Shown piece after piece: positions 51,243-61,078 of a stretch of DNA of 64,000 bases. The position numbers and the translations under genes are program-made. The notes below the pieces were generated by a model. The model made no database searches, was not told the DNA's origin, and worked only from the letters and a program-made list of their open reading frames with translations. Position 1 is the first letter of the stretch; the number at the start of each line of letters is the position of its first letter. This DNA is from Anaerobacillus alkalidiazotrophicus. GTDB taxonomy: Bacteria; Bacillota; Bacilli; Bacillales_H; Anaerobacillaceae. The stretch covers positions 84,111 to 148,110 of the forward strand of contig NZ_MLQS01000019.1 of NCBI RefSeq assembly GCF_001866055.1. Direction: 5' to 3'.

Positions 51243-51674
51243 ATGAGTTTTATTACTAATAAGAAGTTTTTAAAAATAACATTAAGTATTATTCTTATGA
51301 TAATTTTGTTGGTTCCTTTTGCTACCATTTATATTCTTAACTATGGAAACCCTTATGAAAAATATATTGTCAATAAGTATATCCCTACTCATTTGGAAAC
51401 AATGGGGTACACCGATGACGAAATAATTAAACAATCATATATACAGCCTAAACACGGAATCAATAACACCGTCTATCATGGTCATTATATGGTGATTTTT
51501 AAAGATGAACCTCAGTTGGAATATTTATATGGTGTGACAAAAAGAGGGAAAAATGTAGTGCAATTTTGTGAAAAAGAAACTTTGATTGCAAAAAATACTT
51601 ACGGTGATATGACAATAGAGAAAACCAATCATAGCGAAAAAGAATGTATAGGTTACTTAGAAAATAGAAAGTAA
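51243..51674 (+). CDS. DUF3139-like membrane-anchored protein
   Basis: 143 residues with one N-terminal membrane helix (ITLSIILMIILLVPFATIYI, about 11-30) and an exposed domain with NKYIPTHLETMGYTDDEII, HYMVIFKDEPQLEYLYGVT and KECIGYLENRK. This is the DUF3139 arrangement of Bacillus, function unknown. The ribosome site is weak (GAAGTGA). Monocistronic. Confidence 0.75.
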   Translation: MSFITNKKFLKITLSIILMIILLVPFATIYILNYGNPYEKYIVNKYIPTHLETMGYTDDEIIKQSYIQPKHGINNTVYHGHYMVIFKDEPQLEYLYGVTKRGKNVVQFCEKETLIAKNTYGDMTIEKTNHSEKECIGYLENRK

Positions 51675-51842
51675 TTCTTTGATAAAACCATTTTAATAGA
51701 AGGTAACAAAAATGGAGTAGGTCTTAATTATTCACTTAAGGATATTTAACGGTAATTTATTGTCGTTCGATTATCCATTGCTTAAATGGATTTCCCATGC
51801 TAGCTTAATATTAAGCTATTTTTATAAAAGGAGGAAGGACTC

Positions 51843-53072
51843 GTGATAAAAATAACCGGGTCACAAACAGAAGCAAAGGTATTCTCTAATTATCCTCAGG
51901 AAACGGCGCTTGAGCAAATCCAAGAGTTGTGTAATCAAGCTTTTTTAAAGAATACGAAGATTAGTATTATGCCAGACTATCATGCAGGTAAAGGTTGTGT
52001 GATTGGAACAACCATTCAGTTGAAGGATAACGTTGTCCCGAACTTGGTTGGAGTAGACGTTGGTTGCGGAGTATTAACTATCAAGCTACAAGATAAAAAG
52101 GTTGATTTTAATAAACTGGATCAGGTCATTCGAACCTATGTACCTAGTGGAATTGAGATTCATACTGATGAGACTGTGGGGTTTATTAACACGAGTTTTC
52201 CAAACATTAAAGAGTTTAAAGCTAAACACATTTTGAGCCAGAAAAAAAGCCTTTATAGCTTAGGAACGCTTGGGGGAGGTAATCATTTTATAGAAGTTTC
52301 TGTTGATTCTGATGGGCATCATTTTTTAACCATTCATACAGGCAGCCGTTATGTAGGAGCTAAGATTGCCACCTATTATACAAAAGTGGCCATCTCTAAT
52401 CTTCGGAGCCAAGATTTAACAGAGATCATTGAGAAATTAAAAGCTGAAGGGCGTCAAAAAGAAATTCAAACTGTCATTGAAAGCTATAAAGAAAAGAAGC
52501 CTGTCATTCCGAATGATTTAGCTTATTTGGAAGGTGAGGATTTTGATCATTATATGCATGACATGAAATTAGCCCAGGCGTTCGCAAAAGCAAATCGTGA
52601 AGAAATTGCAAGAGCGATTATTGAAAATACGAGCTTAGAGGAGTTGGACCGTTTTGATACGGTGCACAATTATATTGATACCGAGAACCTGATTTTACGG
52701 AAAGGAGCCGTTTCCGCGCAAAAAGGAGAACGACTTATTATTCCAATCAACATGAGAGATGGTTCAATTTTAGCGGTGGGTAAAGGCAATGAGGATTGGA
52801 ATTTTTCAGCACCACATGGGGCAGGCCGCGTCTTGAGTCGAACAAAAGCAATAAAAACCTTAAACATGAACGACTTTCATAAAACGATGGAAGGTGTTTG
52901 GACAACATCAGTTTCTGAACAAACACTTGATGAAGCGCCAATGGCATACAAGCCAATGAATGAAATTTTAGAAAAAATCGAAGAAACATCTGAGATTGCA
53001 TGCTTTATTAAACCAGTTTATAACTTCAAAGCAAGTGAAAAGTATACACCTGGAAGATATAAAAGATCATAG
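51843..53072 (+). CDS. RtcB-family RNA ligase
   Basis: 409 residues. Metal and GTP sites: MPDYHAGKGCVIGTTIQL, LVGVDVGCGVLTIKL, TLGGGNHFIEV and TIHTGSRYVG; the histidine that is guanylylated should be H325 in APHGAGRVLSRTKA. RtcB joins 2',3'-cyclic phosphate or 3'-phosphate ends to 5'-OH RNA and acts in RNA repair. No archease, RtcA or prfH gene is beside it. GTG start behind AGGAGGA. It is monocistronic, with a terminator 10 bases downstream. Confidence 0.93.
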   Translation: MIKITGSQTEAKVFSNYPQETALEQIQELCNQAFLKNTKISIMPDYHAGKGCVIGTTIQLKDNVVPNLVGVDVGCGVLTIKLQDKKVDFNKLDQVIRTYVPSGIEIHTDETVGFINTSFPNIKEFKAKHILSQKKSLYSLGTLGGGNHFIEVSVDSDGHHFLTIHTGSRYVGAKIATYYTKVAISNLRSQDLTEIIEKLKAEGRQKEIQTVIESYKEKKPVIPNDLAYLEGEDFDHYMHDMKLAQAFAKANREEIARAIIENTSLEELDRFDTVHNYIDTENLILRKGAVSAQKGERLIIPINMRDGSILAVGKGNEDWNFSAPHGAGRVLSRTKAIKTLNMNDFHKTMEGVWTTSVSEQTLDEAPMAYKPMNEILEKIEETSEIACFIKPVYNFKASEKYTPGRYKRS

Positions 53073-53082
53073 TGTTAATAGT

Positions 53083-53115
53083 TTAGAGACTTATTTTAGT
53101 CTCTTTTTTTTCGTT
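53083..53115 (+). terminator. Rho-independent terminator of the rtcB gene
   Basis: GAGACT-TATTTT-AGTCTC followed by a run of T. Confidence 0.85.
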
Positions 53116-53912
<797 letters not shown>

Positions 53913-54647
53913 TTATGAAAAAATAATTAAATTTAACCCTGCTAATGAAACAATAATCATCGCAACCTTTTTGATCGTTCCACGTGGTAATCTATCGAAC
54001 ATCTTCAAGCCAAGTGTTGTTCCAATAATAACTGTGACAACTCCGACTATAAAATATAAAAGAAACGATGAATTAAAATCACCATTTACTCCATGTAGAA
54101 TTAATGAAAAGGTATTATTAACAAAAAATACTACTTGTAAATTTGCACTATATCGATATTTATTTTTAAAAATCAATAAAAAGTAAAAAACAAAAAAAGG
54201 TCCACCAACAGCAAATATTCCACCAATAAAGCCACCGAAAAATCCAAATATTATTGGAATAATAGGTGTTTTTAACATAGCTGCAGAGGGTTCCTTATTA
54301 CTCAGTAACAGATAAAAAACTATAGATATTAAGAATAATCCTAATACCTTTTTCATAAAATCCATTTCCCCATAAGCATTTAAAATAAAAAAGGCAATTA
54401 TTCGTCCAGTAAGTGATGCACTTAAAATAATTAGAAGTGCTTTTACGAAAATATGTTTATAGTTTCTAAAGATAATACTAGCCGAAACAACTAATGATAA
54501 GGACATAACAAACAACGCACTCTCTTTTACTGAGAAAAAAAGTGGTATAAAGCCCATGGCAAATAATCCAAAGCCAAACCCACTAACACCTTGAATAAAG
54601 CTTCCAATAAGAATAATGATGATGATAATTAAAAGTTCAGTAAACAT
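53913..54647 (-). CDS. TauE/SafE family sulfite/anion permease (TSUP)
   Basis: A 244-residue membrane protein with about eight hydrophobic segments. The family repeats appear as GSFIQGVSGFGFGLFAMGFI near the N-terminus and FFGGFIGGIFAVGGPFFVF in the second half. TSUP proteins move sulfite, sulfoacetate or related anions; the exact substrate is unknown. GAGGAG precedes the ATG. Monocistronic. Confidence 0.88.
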   Translation of the reverse strand: MFTELLIIIIIILIGSFIQGVSGFGFGLFAMGFIPLFFSVKESALFVMSLSLVVSASIIFRNYKHIFVKALLIILSASLTGRIIAFFILNAYGEMDFMKKVLGLFLISIVFYLLLSNKEPSAAMLKTPIIPIIFGFFGGFIGGIFAVGGPFFVFYFLLIFKNKYRYSANLQVVFFVNNTFSLILHGVNGDFNSSFLLYFIVGVVTVIIGTTLGLKMFDRLPRGTIKKVAMIIVSLAGLNLIIFS

Positions 54648-55107
54648 TATGATTGCTCCTCTTTTTAGTCGAACGTTTAATATTTTCTTTTTTATAGTGA
54701 CCTAATCTTGTTTGAATTAATATGTAATCTTATTTATATTATAATGGACGTATCCTTCGTTGCTAAAAGTGCATTCTTTCAAGTAATTTCTATTATAGAA
54801 ACTTTAAATAAAACTAATTTTATTTTGTTAATTCATTATCGTCCGTCCTGCCGCCTTTACTATTTAAGATAAATTGTTAATAATTCCAATTATACTTAAC
54901 AGTCCCTAAATTTGATATTGCTTTACTTCTTTTTCACCTTTATTTTTAAAATTAATAAAGCGAATTCATAAATTCAATAATCTAGCGCTGATATGTATAA
55001 CTAGTTGGAAATGAGATGAAAAATCCAGTTTTAGATATCTAAGTCGCGATATACCTGTATTATTTCTTCAGAAATTTCTAAACGTCAAAAATATACGATG
55101 ATTAAAT
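54648..55107. other. Gap without a recognised gene
   Basis: The leader of the TauE/SafE gene on one side and the serA terminator on the other. AT-rich, with no frame having a ribosome site and no hairpin of note. Confidence 0.5.
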
Positions 55108-55156
55108 ACAAGAAAGACGCTATCCATTTAAAATGGGAGAGCGTCTTTCTTAAAAT
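55108..55156. terminator. Terminator of the serA-type gene
   Basis: AAGAAAGACGCT and AGCGTCTTTCTT with an inner ATCCATTTAAAATGGGAG loop-stem. It is symmetrical but placed as the 3' end of the minus-strand gene. Confidence 0.8.
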
Positions 55157-55170
55157 TGTAATTATAAGAG

Positions 55171-56370
55171 TTAAATAAGTCGAACTCCAATAATTCCTTC
55201 GATCTGTTTGATTTTCTCTTCTAGGCTAGGAATAACGTCATTGTCTACCTTGTTATCAATGTCAATCATTGTGTATGCATAATCCCCACGGCTGCTGTTA
55301 ATCATGTCTGCGATATTTAAATTATAGTTTGAAATAGCAGAAGTAATTTGACCAACCATGTTCGGAACGTTTTTGTGGAATGCAGCCACACGACGTTTAC
55401 CTGTATATGGTAGAGAAACATTTGGGAAGTTAACTGAATTTTTAATGTTTCCTGTTTCAAGGAATTCCTTCACTTGACGAGCTGCCATAACTGCACAATT
55501 TTCTTCAGATTCTTCAGTAGATGCACCAAGGTGAGGAATTGGCACAGCATTTTTCATTTTTAATACATCTTCGTTAGGGAAGTCTGAAATGTATTTACCA
55601 ACTTTTCCACTTTCAAGTGCAACAGCAATATCTTTTTCATTTACTAGTCCACCGCGTGAGAAGTTTAAAATATAAACATCTTCTTTCATAATTTTAAATG
55701 TTTCTTCATTAAACATACCTTTTGTATCTGCAGTTAATGGAACGTGTACAGTGATATAATCAGACTTTGCAAATAACTCTTCAATTGACATAGCACGGTG
55801 TACATTACGCGATAAATTCCATGCTGTATCAACAGAGATGAACGGGTCAAAACCAATTACATCCATATCTAAATCAAGTGCATCATTGGCTACAAGCGCA
55901 CCGATCGCGCCTAAACCAATAACCCCTAAAGTTTTCCCTCGAATTTCTTTTCCAACGAAATTCTTTTTCCCCTCTTCAACAAGCTTTGGGATTTTTTCCC
56001 CTTCAGCTCCTAATGTTTTTGCCCAAGCAACACCATCAAAAAGGTTACGAGATGCAGCGATCAAAGAAGTAAGTACAAGCTCTTTTACAGCATTTGCATT
56101 TGCTCCTGGAGTGTTAAAAACAACAATTCCAGTTTCTGTACATTGATCAACTGGTATATTGTTAACACCTGCACCTGCACGTGCAATTGCTTTTAATTCA
56201 TTATTGAATTCAATTGAGTGCATATTTGCACTACGAACAACTATAGCATCAGGATTTTGACTATCGTTATCAATAGTATATTGTTCCTTGTTAAATATTC
56301 TAAGTCCACTTTCAGCAATATTATTTAATGTTTTAATTGTGTTTACTTTGTCTACAGTAATTGTGCTCAT
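55171..56370 (-). CDS. serA: D-3-phosphoglycerate dehydrogenase, short ACT-domain form
   Basis: A 399-residue NAD-dependent dehydrogenase that starts serine synthesis by oxidising 3-phosphoglycerate. Substrate-side motif ARAGAGVNNIPVDQC and FNTPGANANAVKEL; Rossmann motif TLGVIGLGAIGALVANDAL; catalytic R in LNFSRGGLVNEKD, E in DFPNEDV and H in IPHLGASTEES. The last 75 residues form an ACT domain (VPNMVGQITSAISNYNLNIA). It lacks the intervening domain of the 525-residue Bacillus SerA. A ZTP riboswitch lies about 310 bases upstream on the same strand, in the otherwise empty leader. Confidence 0.88.
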   Translation of the reverse strand: MSTITVDKVNTIKTLNNIAESGLRIFNKEQYTIDNDSQNPDAIVVRSANMHSIEFNNELKAIARAGAGVNNIPVDQCTETGIVVFNTPGANANAVKELVLTSLIAASRNLFDGVAWAKTLGAEGEKIPKLVEEGKKNFVGKEIRGKTLGVIGLGAIGALVANDALDLDMDVIGFDPFISVDTAWNLSRNVHRAMSIEELFAKSDYITVHVPLTADTKGMFNEETFKIMKEDVYILNFSRGGLVNEKDIAVALESGKVGKYISDFPNEDVLKMKNAVPIPHLGASTEESEENCAVMAARQVKEFLETGNIKNSVNFPNVSLPYTGKRRVAAFHKNVPNMVGQITSAISNYNLNIADMINSSRGDYAYTMIDIDNKVDNDVIPSLEEKIKQIEGIIGVRLI

Positions 56371-56680
56371 TCCGTTTAACGCCTCTTTCTTTTTGATAGT
56401 TTAAAATTTTCTAAATTATTATTTTATCATAAAGCAGATACTATTAAAATAATAGTATTTTTTAAAAATTTTTGAAAAATCTACAAATTTTTTAACATTT
56501 TTCAACAATAAAAAACGTAATATTTCCAATTATATCATGCCCAATAACATTTTAATAAACCATTTGAAAATACATATTAAGTTAAAGCACAAGTTATAGT
56601 AACATGATATTGATTTTTTTACATACAATTAATGTTGAATTATTCTCTGGTTGTTTATCTATCTCCTCCTATATGCATAA

Positions 56681-56778
56681 AGAGGTAAGGGAATAATTCC
56701 CTTACCTCTGCCCAGGCGAACGGCTGTTCGATACTATGTGCTCCCTTACGGTTATCCGTTTTCGCCAGTTACACATAG
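56681..56778 (-). promoter_or_regulatory. ZTP/ZMP riboswitch (pfl motif)
   Basis: Read on the minus strand: CTATGTG-TAACTGGCGAAAA, CGGATAACCG, TAAGGGAGCACATAG, a linker, then CCGTTCGCCTGGGCAG. This follows the pfl consensus (ACUGGCG, internal stem, GGGGAGC, closing P1, and a CCGCCUGGGC-type pseudoknot strand). Directly after comes AGAGGTAAGGGAATTATTCC, CTTACCTCT, a strong hairpin with a short T-tract. The next gene on this strand is the serA-type dehydrogenase. ZTP riboswitches sense folate shortage and usually control purine or one-carbon genes. Confidence 0.85.
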
Positions 56779-57019
56779 CCTTTTAGTTTATTTAATATTA
56801 TCAAATTATTTTTAAATCTTCAACTATAAGTTTTTATATACTTTATCGATGAAGCTTGTTCGATCAAAATTATAATGAGATACAGGTACGGCATTCATAT
56901 TTTCTTCAAGTGTTACTCCTATCTCTTTAGCCATTTGCAGACCTACACAAAAACTACTGTTAAACATATAGTATATTTTAAAAAAGCAAAACAAAACTAC
57001 TTTAAAAGGAGTGAACATC

Positions 57020-57157
57020 ATGGATAAAAGAAAATTAACCATTGCTGGGACTGATATAGATGAAGTTAAACGGCTGAATAAACAATCAGGGTTATCTTAT
57101 AATGAGGCAAAAATTATCCTTGGCAAGAAAAAGGGATTTCTTAAAGAAACAGAATAG
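57020..57157 (+). CDS. Small basic protein, 45 residues
   Basis: MDKRKLTIAGTDIDEVKRLN, then KQSGLSYNEAKIILGKKKGF and a short tail, from an ATG nine bases after AAAAGGAG. The segment AGTDxxxVKxxNxQSG has some likeness to gamma-type small acid-soluble spore protein repeats, but the rest does not, so I leave the function open. It is well supported as a gene by ribosome site and composition although short. Confidence 0.6.
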   Translation: MDKRKLTIAGTDIDEVKRLNKQSGLSYNEAKIILGKKKGFLKETE

Positions 57158-57285
57158 CTGTTTAAATATTTTACTTATATAAGTGTTTCACAATGACCAA
57201 AACAGGGTCCCAATAACCTATAACTAATTTAAGAGCGATTGATAAAGTATCTAATATACATAAACAAACCCCATCTTAGATCAAG

Positions 57286-58341
57286 TTAATTATTCACTCC
57301 GCTTTCCCATTTAGAGATTTCCTCTCGAACTCTCGGTGCCACTTCCGTTCCTAAAAGCTCGATAGTTTTCATTACATCATCATGTGGCATTGAGCCGACT
57401 GGTACATGTAGCATAAAACGTGTTATACCTACGTTCTTTCGTAGATGTATAATTTTATTAGCAACCGTTTGTGGGTCTCCTACATATAGTGCACCTTCAA
57501 AGCTACGTGCCGCATCAAAACTCGATCGATCATAATGACCCCAACCTCGTTCTCGCCCAAGTACGTTCATTACGTATTGTGTCGAGGGAAAAAATTTATC
57601 TGCAGCAGTCTCCGTATCTTCTGCGATAAAGCCGTGCGAATGTGATGCCACGGGCAAATTAGATATATCATGGCCTGCCTTTGAGGCAGCTTTCTTATAG
57701 ATCTGTACAAGCGGCGCAAAATTTACTGGATTTCCTCCAATAATCGCTAATACTAGAGGTAATCCGAGTACCCCTGCACGGATGACTGATTCTGGGTTAC
57801 CTCCACTACCAATCCACACAGGTAATGGGTTTTGTTCTGGGCGTGGGTAAACACCTAAGTTGTTAATAGCTGGACGATGACTACCTCTCCATGTCACTTT
57901 TTCAGATTCACGTATTTTTAACAACAATTCTAAGTTCTCATTGAATAGCTCATCGTAATCTTGTAAATCATAGCCAAACAACGGAAAAGATTCGATAAAA
58001 GATCCCCGGCCAGCCATAATTTCTGCACGACCGTTTGAAATACCATCTAGACTTGCAAAGTCTTGGAATACACGAACCGGATCAGCGGAAGATAACACGG
58101 TTACTGCACTAGTTAACCTTATTCGTTTCGTCTGTGGAGCAGCTGCTGCCAAGACGATTGCAGGTGAAGACGCTGCAAAATCTTCTCGGTGGTGTTCGCC
58201 GACACCAAATACATCTAAGCCAACTTGATCAGCAAGCACGATTTCTTCTACAACCTCACGTAATCTCTGTGCATGACTTATCACCTCGCCAGTCTGAACA
58301 TCTAGTGTCGTTTCAACAAACGTACTTACACCAATCTCCAT
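57286..58341 (-). CDS. LLM-class flavin-dependent oxidoreductase (luciferase-like)
   Basis: A 351-residue TIM-barrel flavoenzyme of the bacterial luciferase-like monooxygenase family. MEIGVSTFVETTLDVQTG at the N-terminus, GVGEHHREDFAASSP, IRLTSAVTVLSSADPVRVFQ and RAEIMAGRGSFIESFPLFG are the family blocks; HSHGFIAEDTETA follows later. It needs reduced FMN or F420; FMN is expected in Bacillus. The substrate is unknown. GGAGG precedes the ATG. There is no sign that it cooperates with the LuxE/LuxC-like genes 42 kb away. Confidence 0.9.
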   Translation of the reverse strand: MEIGVSTFVETTLDVQTGEVISHAQRLREVVEEIVLADQVGLDVFGVGEHHREDFAASSPAIVLAAAAPQTKRIRLTSAVTVLSSADPVRVFQDFASLDGISNGRAEIMAGRGSFIESFPLFGYDLQDYDELFNENLELLLKIRESEKVTWRGSHRPAINNLGVYPRPEQNPLPVWIGSGGNPESVIRAGVLGLPLVLAIIGGNPVNFAPLVQIYKKAASKAGHDISNLPVASHSHGFIAEDTETAADKFFPSTQYVMNVLGRERGWGHYDRSSFDAARSFEGALYVGDPQTVANKIIHLRKNVGITRFMLHVPVGSMPHDDVMKTIELLGTEVAPRVREEISKWESGVNN

Positions 58342-58380
58342 CTATCATTCCTCCAATACATTTTGTAAACAAATAGTTAA

Positions 58381-58597
58381 ATAAAGCTGAACTTCAATCA
58401 GTGGGGGTTTTCCTTCATCCCCCACTGATTGTTAGTTCAACTTATACCACAGGCATAAGAATAACTAATCATCAGCTATCACTGATGAAAGTTATTCTAT
58501 ATCGGACCTTTAGGGGCAGTTTATCCCCCACCTAAACTTCTTGATTTCCTTAAGTTTTGAGGTGGGGGTCTTACTTTCCCCATAAGAGTGGGATAAA
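58381..58597 (-). repeat. Family 1 repeat, full copy G
   Basis: A 217-bp reverse copy bounded by ATAAA, 39 bases upstream of the flavin oxidoreductase start, that is inside its promoter region. Almost identical to copies C and E in the three hairpins. Confidence 0.85.
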
Positions 58598-58668
58598 TCC
58601 AATAGTATATCCTTATTCTGATGCTTTCCTCTCTTCATTACAAGTTTCGTGAACTTGTTTGATTAACA

Positions 58669-58830
58669 TTATTCTGGCAACTTTTCTTGTAGTAATAACA
58701 AGAAGGTAGTTAACGGACCAAGAAACAATGAAATTAAAAACCAGTTAAGACCAGATCTGTTCTTTCCTTGTGCTAATCCAGCATTAATTAATGCCAGTGT
58801 ACCCCAACCAACAAAAAATTGATTTTCCAT
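58669..58830 (-). CDS. Small membrane protein, 53 residues
   Basis: MENQFFVGWGTLALINAGLA, QGKNRSGLNWFLISLFLGPL, then TTFLLLLQEKLPE. Two hydrophobic segments separated by a basic turn. The GLNWFLISLFLGPLTTFLL segment is common in small Bacillus membrane proteins of unknown role. Start placed at 58830, behind GAGAGGAGGG; an in-frame ATG at 58857 lies upstream of that ribosome site. Confidence 0.65.
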   Translation of the reverse strand: MENQFFVGWGTLALINAGLAQGKNRSGLNWFLISLFLGPLTTFLLLLQEKLPE

Positions 58831-59063
58831 TTCATCCCTCCTCTCAAAACTTAACATAGTTATATCTCTTCACTATTTTACAACTGTAGCTTTTTACTTT
58901 TTCCAATGAAATTAATCAAGTTTTTTAGCGATAATGTTTCTATGTGAGTGAATTCATATTTGCCAAAAATGTCTTGCATGAAACTATATAGAATCGCTTC
59001 TACGATGTTATTTACAGTATCCTATTGGCAAAAATAATGAATTTTCATTAATAACTTTTGTTT

Positions 59064-59573
59064 TTAATTTTCATGAATTTTAACTCTTGGGTTTAATCCA
59101 TAATAATAATGAACGTTTATATAAGAGACTTCGGCTACTTCTTCTGCATCAAGTGCTAATACAAATGTTCTTGGAGTTGCATCATCCGTACAAGCACGTT
59201 CGGTTTCTAATTTAAGTTGAATAATCAATTCCGACTTATCAGTACTTAATTCAACAGTATAAAACTCAAATGGACATGACCCTGATTCAATAATCCCTAG
59301 AAACAGGATAGCTTGACTATCCCAATCAACTTTTTTTGGAACTCCTGTTAACCCAAAATAATCCCAATGCTCATTAAAAGCATCTTGACTTGTTACTTTG
59401 TACGCTACCGTACCTTGCTCAGCTAACTCGTAAAAGGAAGTTGGTAATGTTTTCTCAGTTTTTATTACGTTACTAGACAAAGCTAAGTCTTGGTTATCAC
59501 TGATCCCACATCCAGTCACTCCTATTCCAAAAAGAAACAAAGTAATCATCACTATCAGAATTTTAAACCCCAT
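59064..59573 (-). CDS. Lipoprotein of unknown function
   Basis: 169 residues with a lipoprotein signal: hydrophobic core ILIVMITLFLFGIGV and lipobox VTGC (Cys 22). The exposed part has FNEHWDYFGLTG, DSQAILFLGIIESGSCPFEF and LALDAEEVAEVSYINVHYYY; two cysteines (SCPF and ERACTDD) may form a disulfide. The pattern suggests a small beta-sandwich. I do not recognise the family. AGGGGGA precedes the ATG. Confidence 0.7.
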   Translation of the reverse strand: MGFKILIVMITLFLFGIGVTGCGISDNQDLALSSNVIKTEKTLPTSFYELAEQGTVAYKVTSQDAFNEHWDYFGLTGVPKKVDWDSQAILFLGIIESGSCPFEFYTVELSTDKSELIIQLKLETERACTDDATPRTFVLALDAEEVAEVSYINVHYYYGLNPRVKIHEN

Positions 59574-59737
59574 CTCTTTTCCCCCTTAAAACTACTATTC
59601 ATTCTTTAGACGGTGAACAAAAAAATAAGTTACACCACCATTTTGTTTTATTTATGGAATAAACGAAGATATCGTGTTCTTTGCACAACTAAATGAATAA
59701 CGGAATATTTTAATTTGAATAAGTAAGGAGTGATTAT

Positions 59738-60925
59738 ATGGTTCAAATTGCTGTTGTAAGTAGTGGAGATTCACTTTGGTCGATTGCTAATAGTTATGGT
59801 GTACCTCTGGAAATATTAAGTAATGTAAATGAAATTAGTCCAAAAACCCTTTTAGTTCCAGGCCAAACATTAGTTATCCCAACAACTAATCGTTTTATCA
59901 ATCCGTTTTTTTATCAAACTCCGGTGTATTATCGAATTCGACCAATTGAAGTAAATGCTTATGTTCGTGCAGATGATCCAAATGCAGTGAATATTATTTA
60001 TAAATACGCACCATATTTGACTAACTTCAATGTTTCAAGTTACCGTGTAACATTTAGTGGTGAGCTTACTCGAATAGATGACGTTGAAATTTTGAATGCA
60101 ATTGAAGATACTGATGCCGTACCGATGCTTGTCATAACTAATTTTACTGGCGAGGAATTTTCACCTAATATCACTAGAGAATTATTTACGAATGAAACAG
60201 CTAGAGAACGCTTTGTTTCTAATTTAGTAGCGGTTTTAGCAGAAAAGCCGTATTTTGCTGTAAATATTGATTTCGAAGAGAATTATCCTGAAGATCGAGA
60301 ATTATATAATGAATTCCTACGGCAGATTACACCGAGAATTAAAGAACAAGGAGTGTTAGTTTCTACTACGTTAGCCCCAAAAGTCGGGCCTAGTGAACCT
60401 GTTGCTTGGTTCGGAGGGCTTGATCACGATTATGCAGCCCATGGCCAAATTGTTGATTTTGTTAATTTGATGACATATGATATTGGAGGTTGGTTTAGTG
60501 GTCCGCCAAAGGCCGTCTCACCTTTACCAACCATGCGTGCTGTACTAGACTATGCAACATCGGTTATTCCTAACGATAAAATAATGTTAGGACTCCCACT
60601 TTACGGATACGATTGGCAGTTACCATTTGATCCAACTGTTGATTTTGCAGAAACAATCGGACCAAGAGAAGCGGTTAATCTAGCAAGAGAAGTTGGAGCC
60701 GTTATCCAATATGACTACAACGTGCAAGCACCATTTTTCACTTACTATGACACAGGTGGTAATGAACATATCGTATGGTTTGAAGACGCTAGAAGTATGA
60801 AAGCAAAATTAGATCTAATTAATGAATATTCACTCAGAGGTGCTAGCTACTTTATACTAGGCCGTAGTTTCCCGGAAAATTGGGCATTACTTTCGGAAAT
60901 GTTTACAATCCAAAAGATGTTGTGA
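59738..60925 (+). CDS. LysM and GH18 domain protein, spore cortex-lytic glycosidase-like (YaaH/SleL family)
   Basis: 395 residues. One LysM domain (about 3-48: VVSSGDSLWSIANSYGVPLE, LVPGQTLVIP) followed by a GH18 barrel. The catalytic strand reads FAVNIDFEENYPED with D178 and the acid E180 (D-x-E); VNLMTYDIGGWFSGPP and MLGLPLYGYDWQLPF are other family sites. There is no signal peptide, as in spore enzymes made in the mother cell. YaaH/SleL proteins usually have two LysM domains, so this is a one-LysM variant. GGAG ribosome site; terminator follows. Confidence 0.9.
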   Translation: MVQIAVVSSGDSLWSIANSYGVPLEILSNVNEISPKTLLVPGQTLVIPTTNRFINPFFYQTPVYYRIRPIEVNAYVRADDPNAVNIIYKYAPYLTNFNVSSYRVTFSGELTRIDDVEILNAIEDTDAVPMLVITNFTGEEFSPNITRELFTNETARERFVSNLVAVLAEKPYFAVNIDFEENYPEDRELYNEFLRQITPRIKEQGVLVSTTLAPKVGPSEPVAWFGGLDHDYAAHGQIVDFVNLMTYDIGGWFSGPPKAVSPLPTMRAVLDYATSVIPNDKIMLGLPLYGYDWQLPFDPTVDFAETIGPREAVNLAREVGAVIQYDYNVQAPFFTYYDTGGNEHIVWFEDARSMKAKLDLINEYSLRGASYFILGRSFPENWALLSEMFTIQKML

Positions 60926-60941
60926 TGTAAACAATCTCAAA

Positions 60942-60976
60942 AGAAAAAGCCTCTATCTAATGCAGAGGCTTTTTAC
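60942..60976 (+). terminator. Rho-independent terminator
   Basis: AAAAAGCCTCT-ATCTAATGC-AGAGGCTTTTT, 17 bases after the LysM-GH18 gene. Confidence 0.9.
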
Positions 60977-60987
60977 TGTTGGTCATT

Positions 60988-61043
60988 TTTTACCCTACTC
61001 TTAAGGGGCAGTGAGATCCCCACTGATTGAAGTTCAGCTTTAT
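60988..61043 (+). repeat. Family 1 repeat, mini copy H
   Basis: A 56-bp mini form (TTTTTACCCTACTCTTAAGG ... CCCCACTGATTGAAGTTCAG, CTTTAT), with a few changes from copies A and D. It lies between the terminator of the LysM-GH18 gene and the end of the converging MCP gene. Confidence 0.75.
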
Positions 61044-61078
61044 AGTTTTATAGAATAGTAAACATTAAGTATGATAAA

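Noticed and set aside
56824..57042. A 72-codon minus-strand frame upstream of the ZTP riboswitch
   Set aside because: It overlaps the better supported small plus-strand gene at 57020 and has no ribosome site.
57286..58341. A link between the luciferase-like oxidoreductase and the LuxE/LuxC-like genes as a light-producing system
   Set aside because: The protein is a general LLM-class enzyme 42 kb away with its own ribosome site and no partner subunit; the LuxE/LuxC-like genes are under TPP control.
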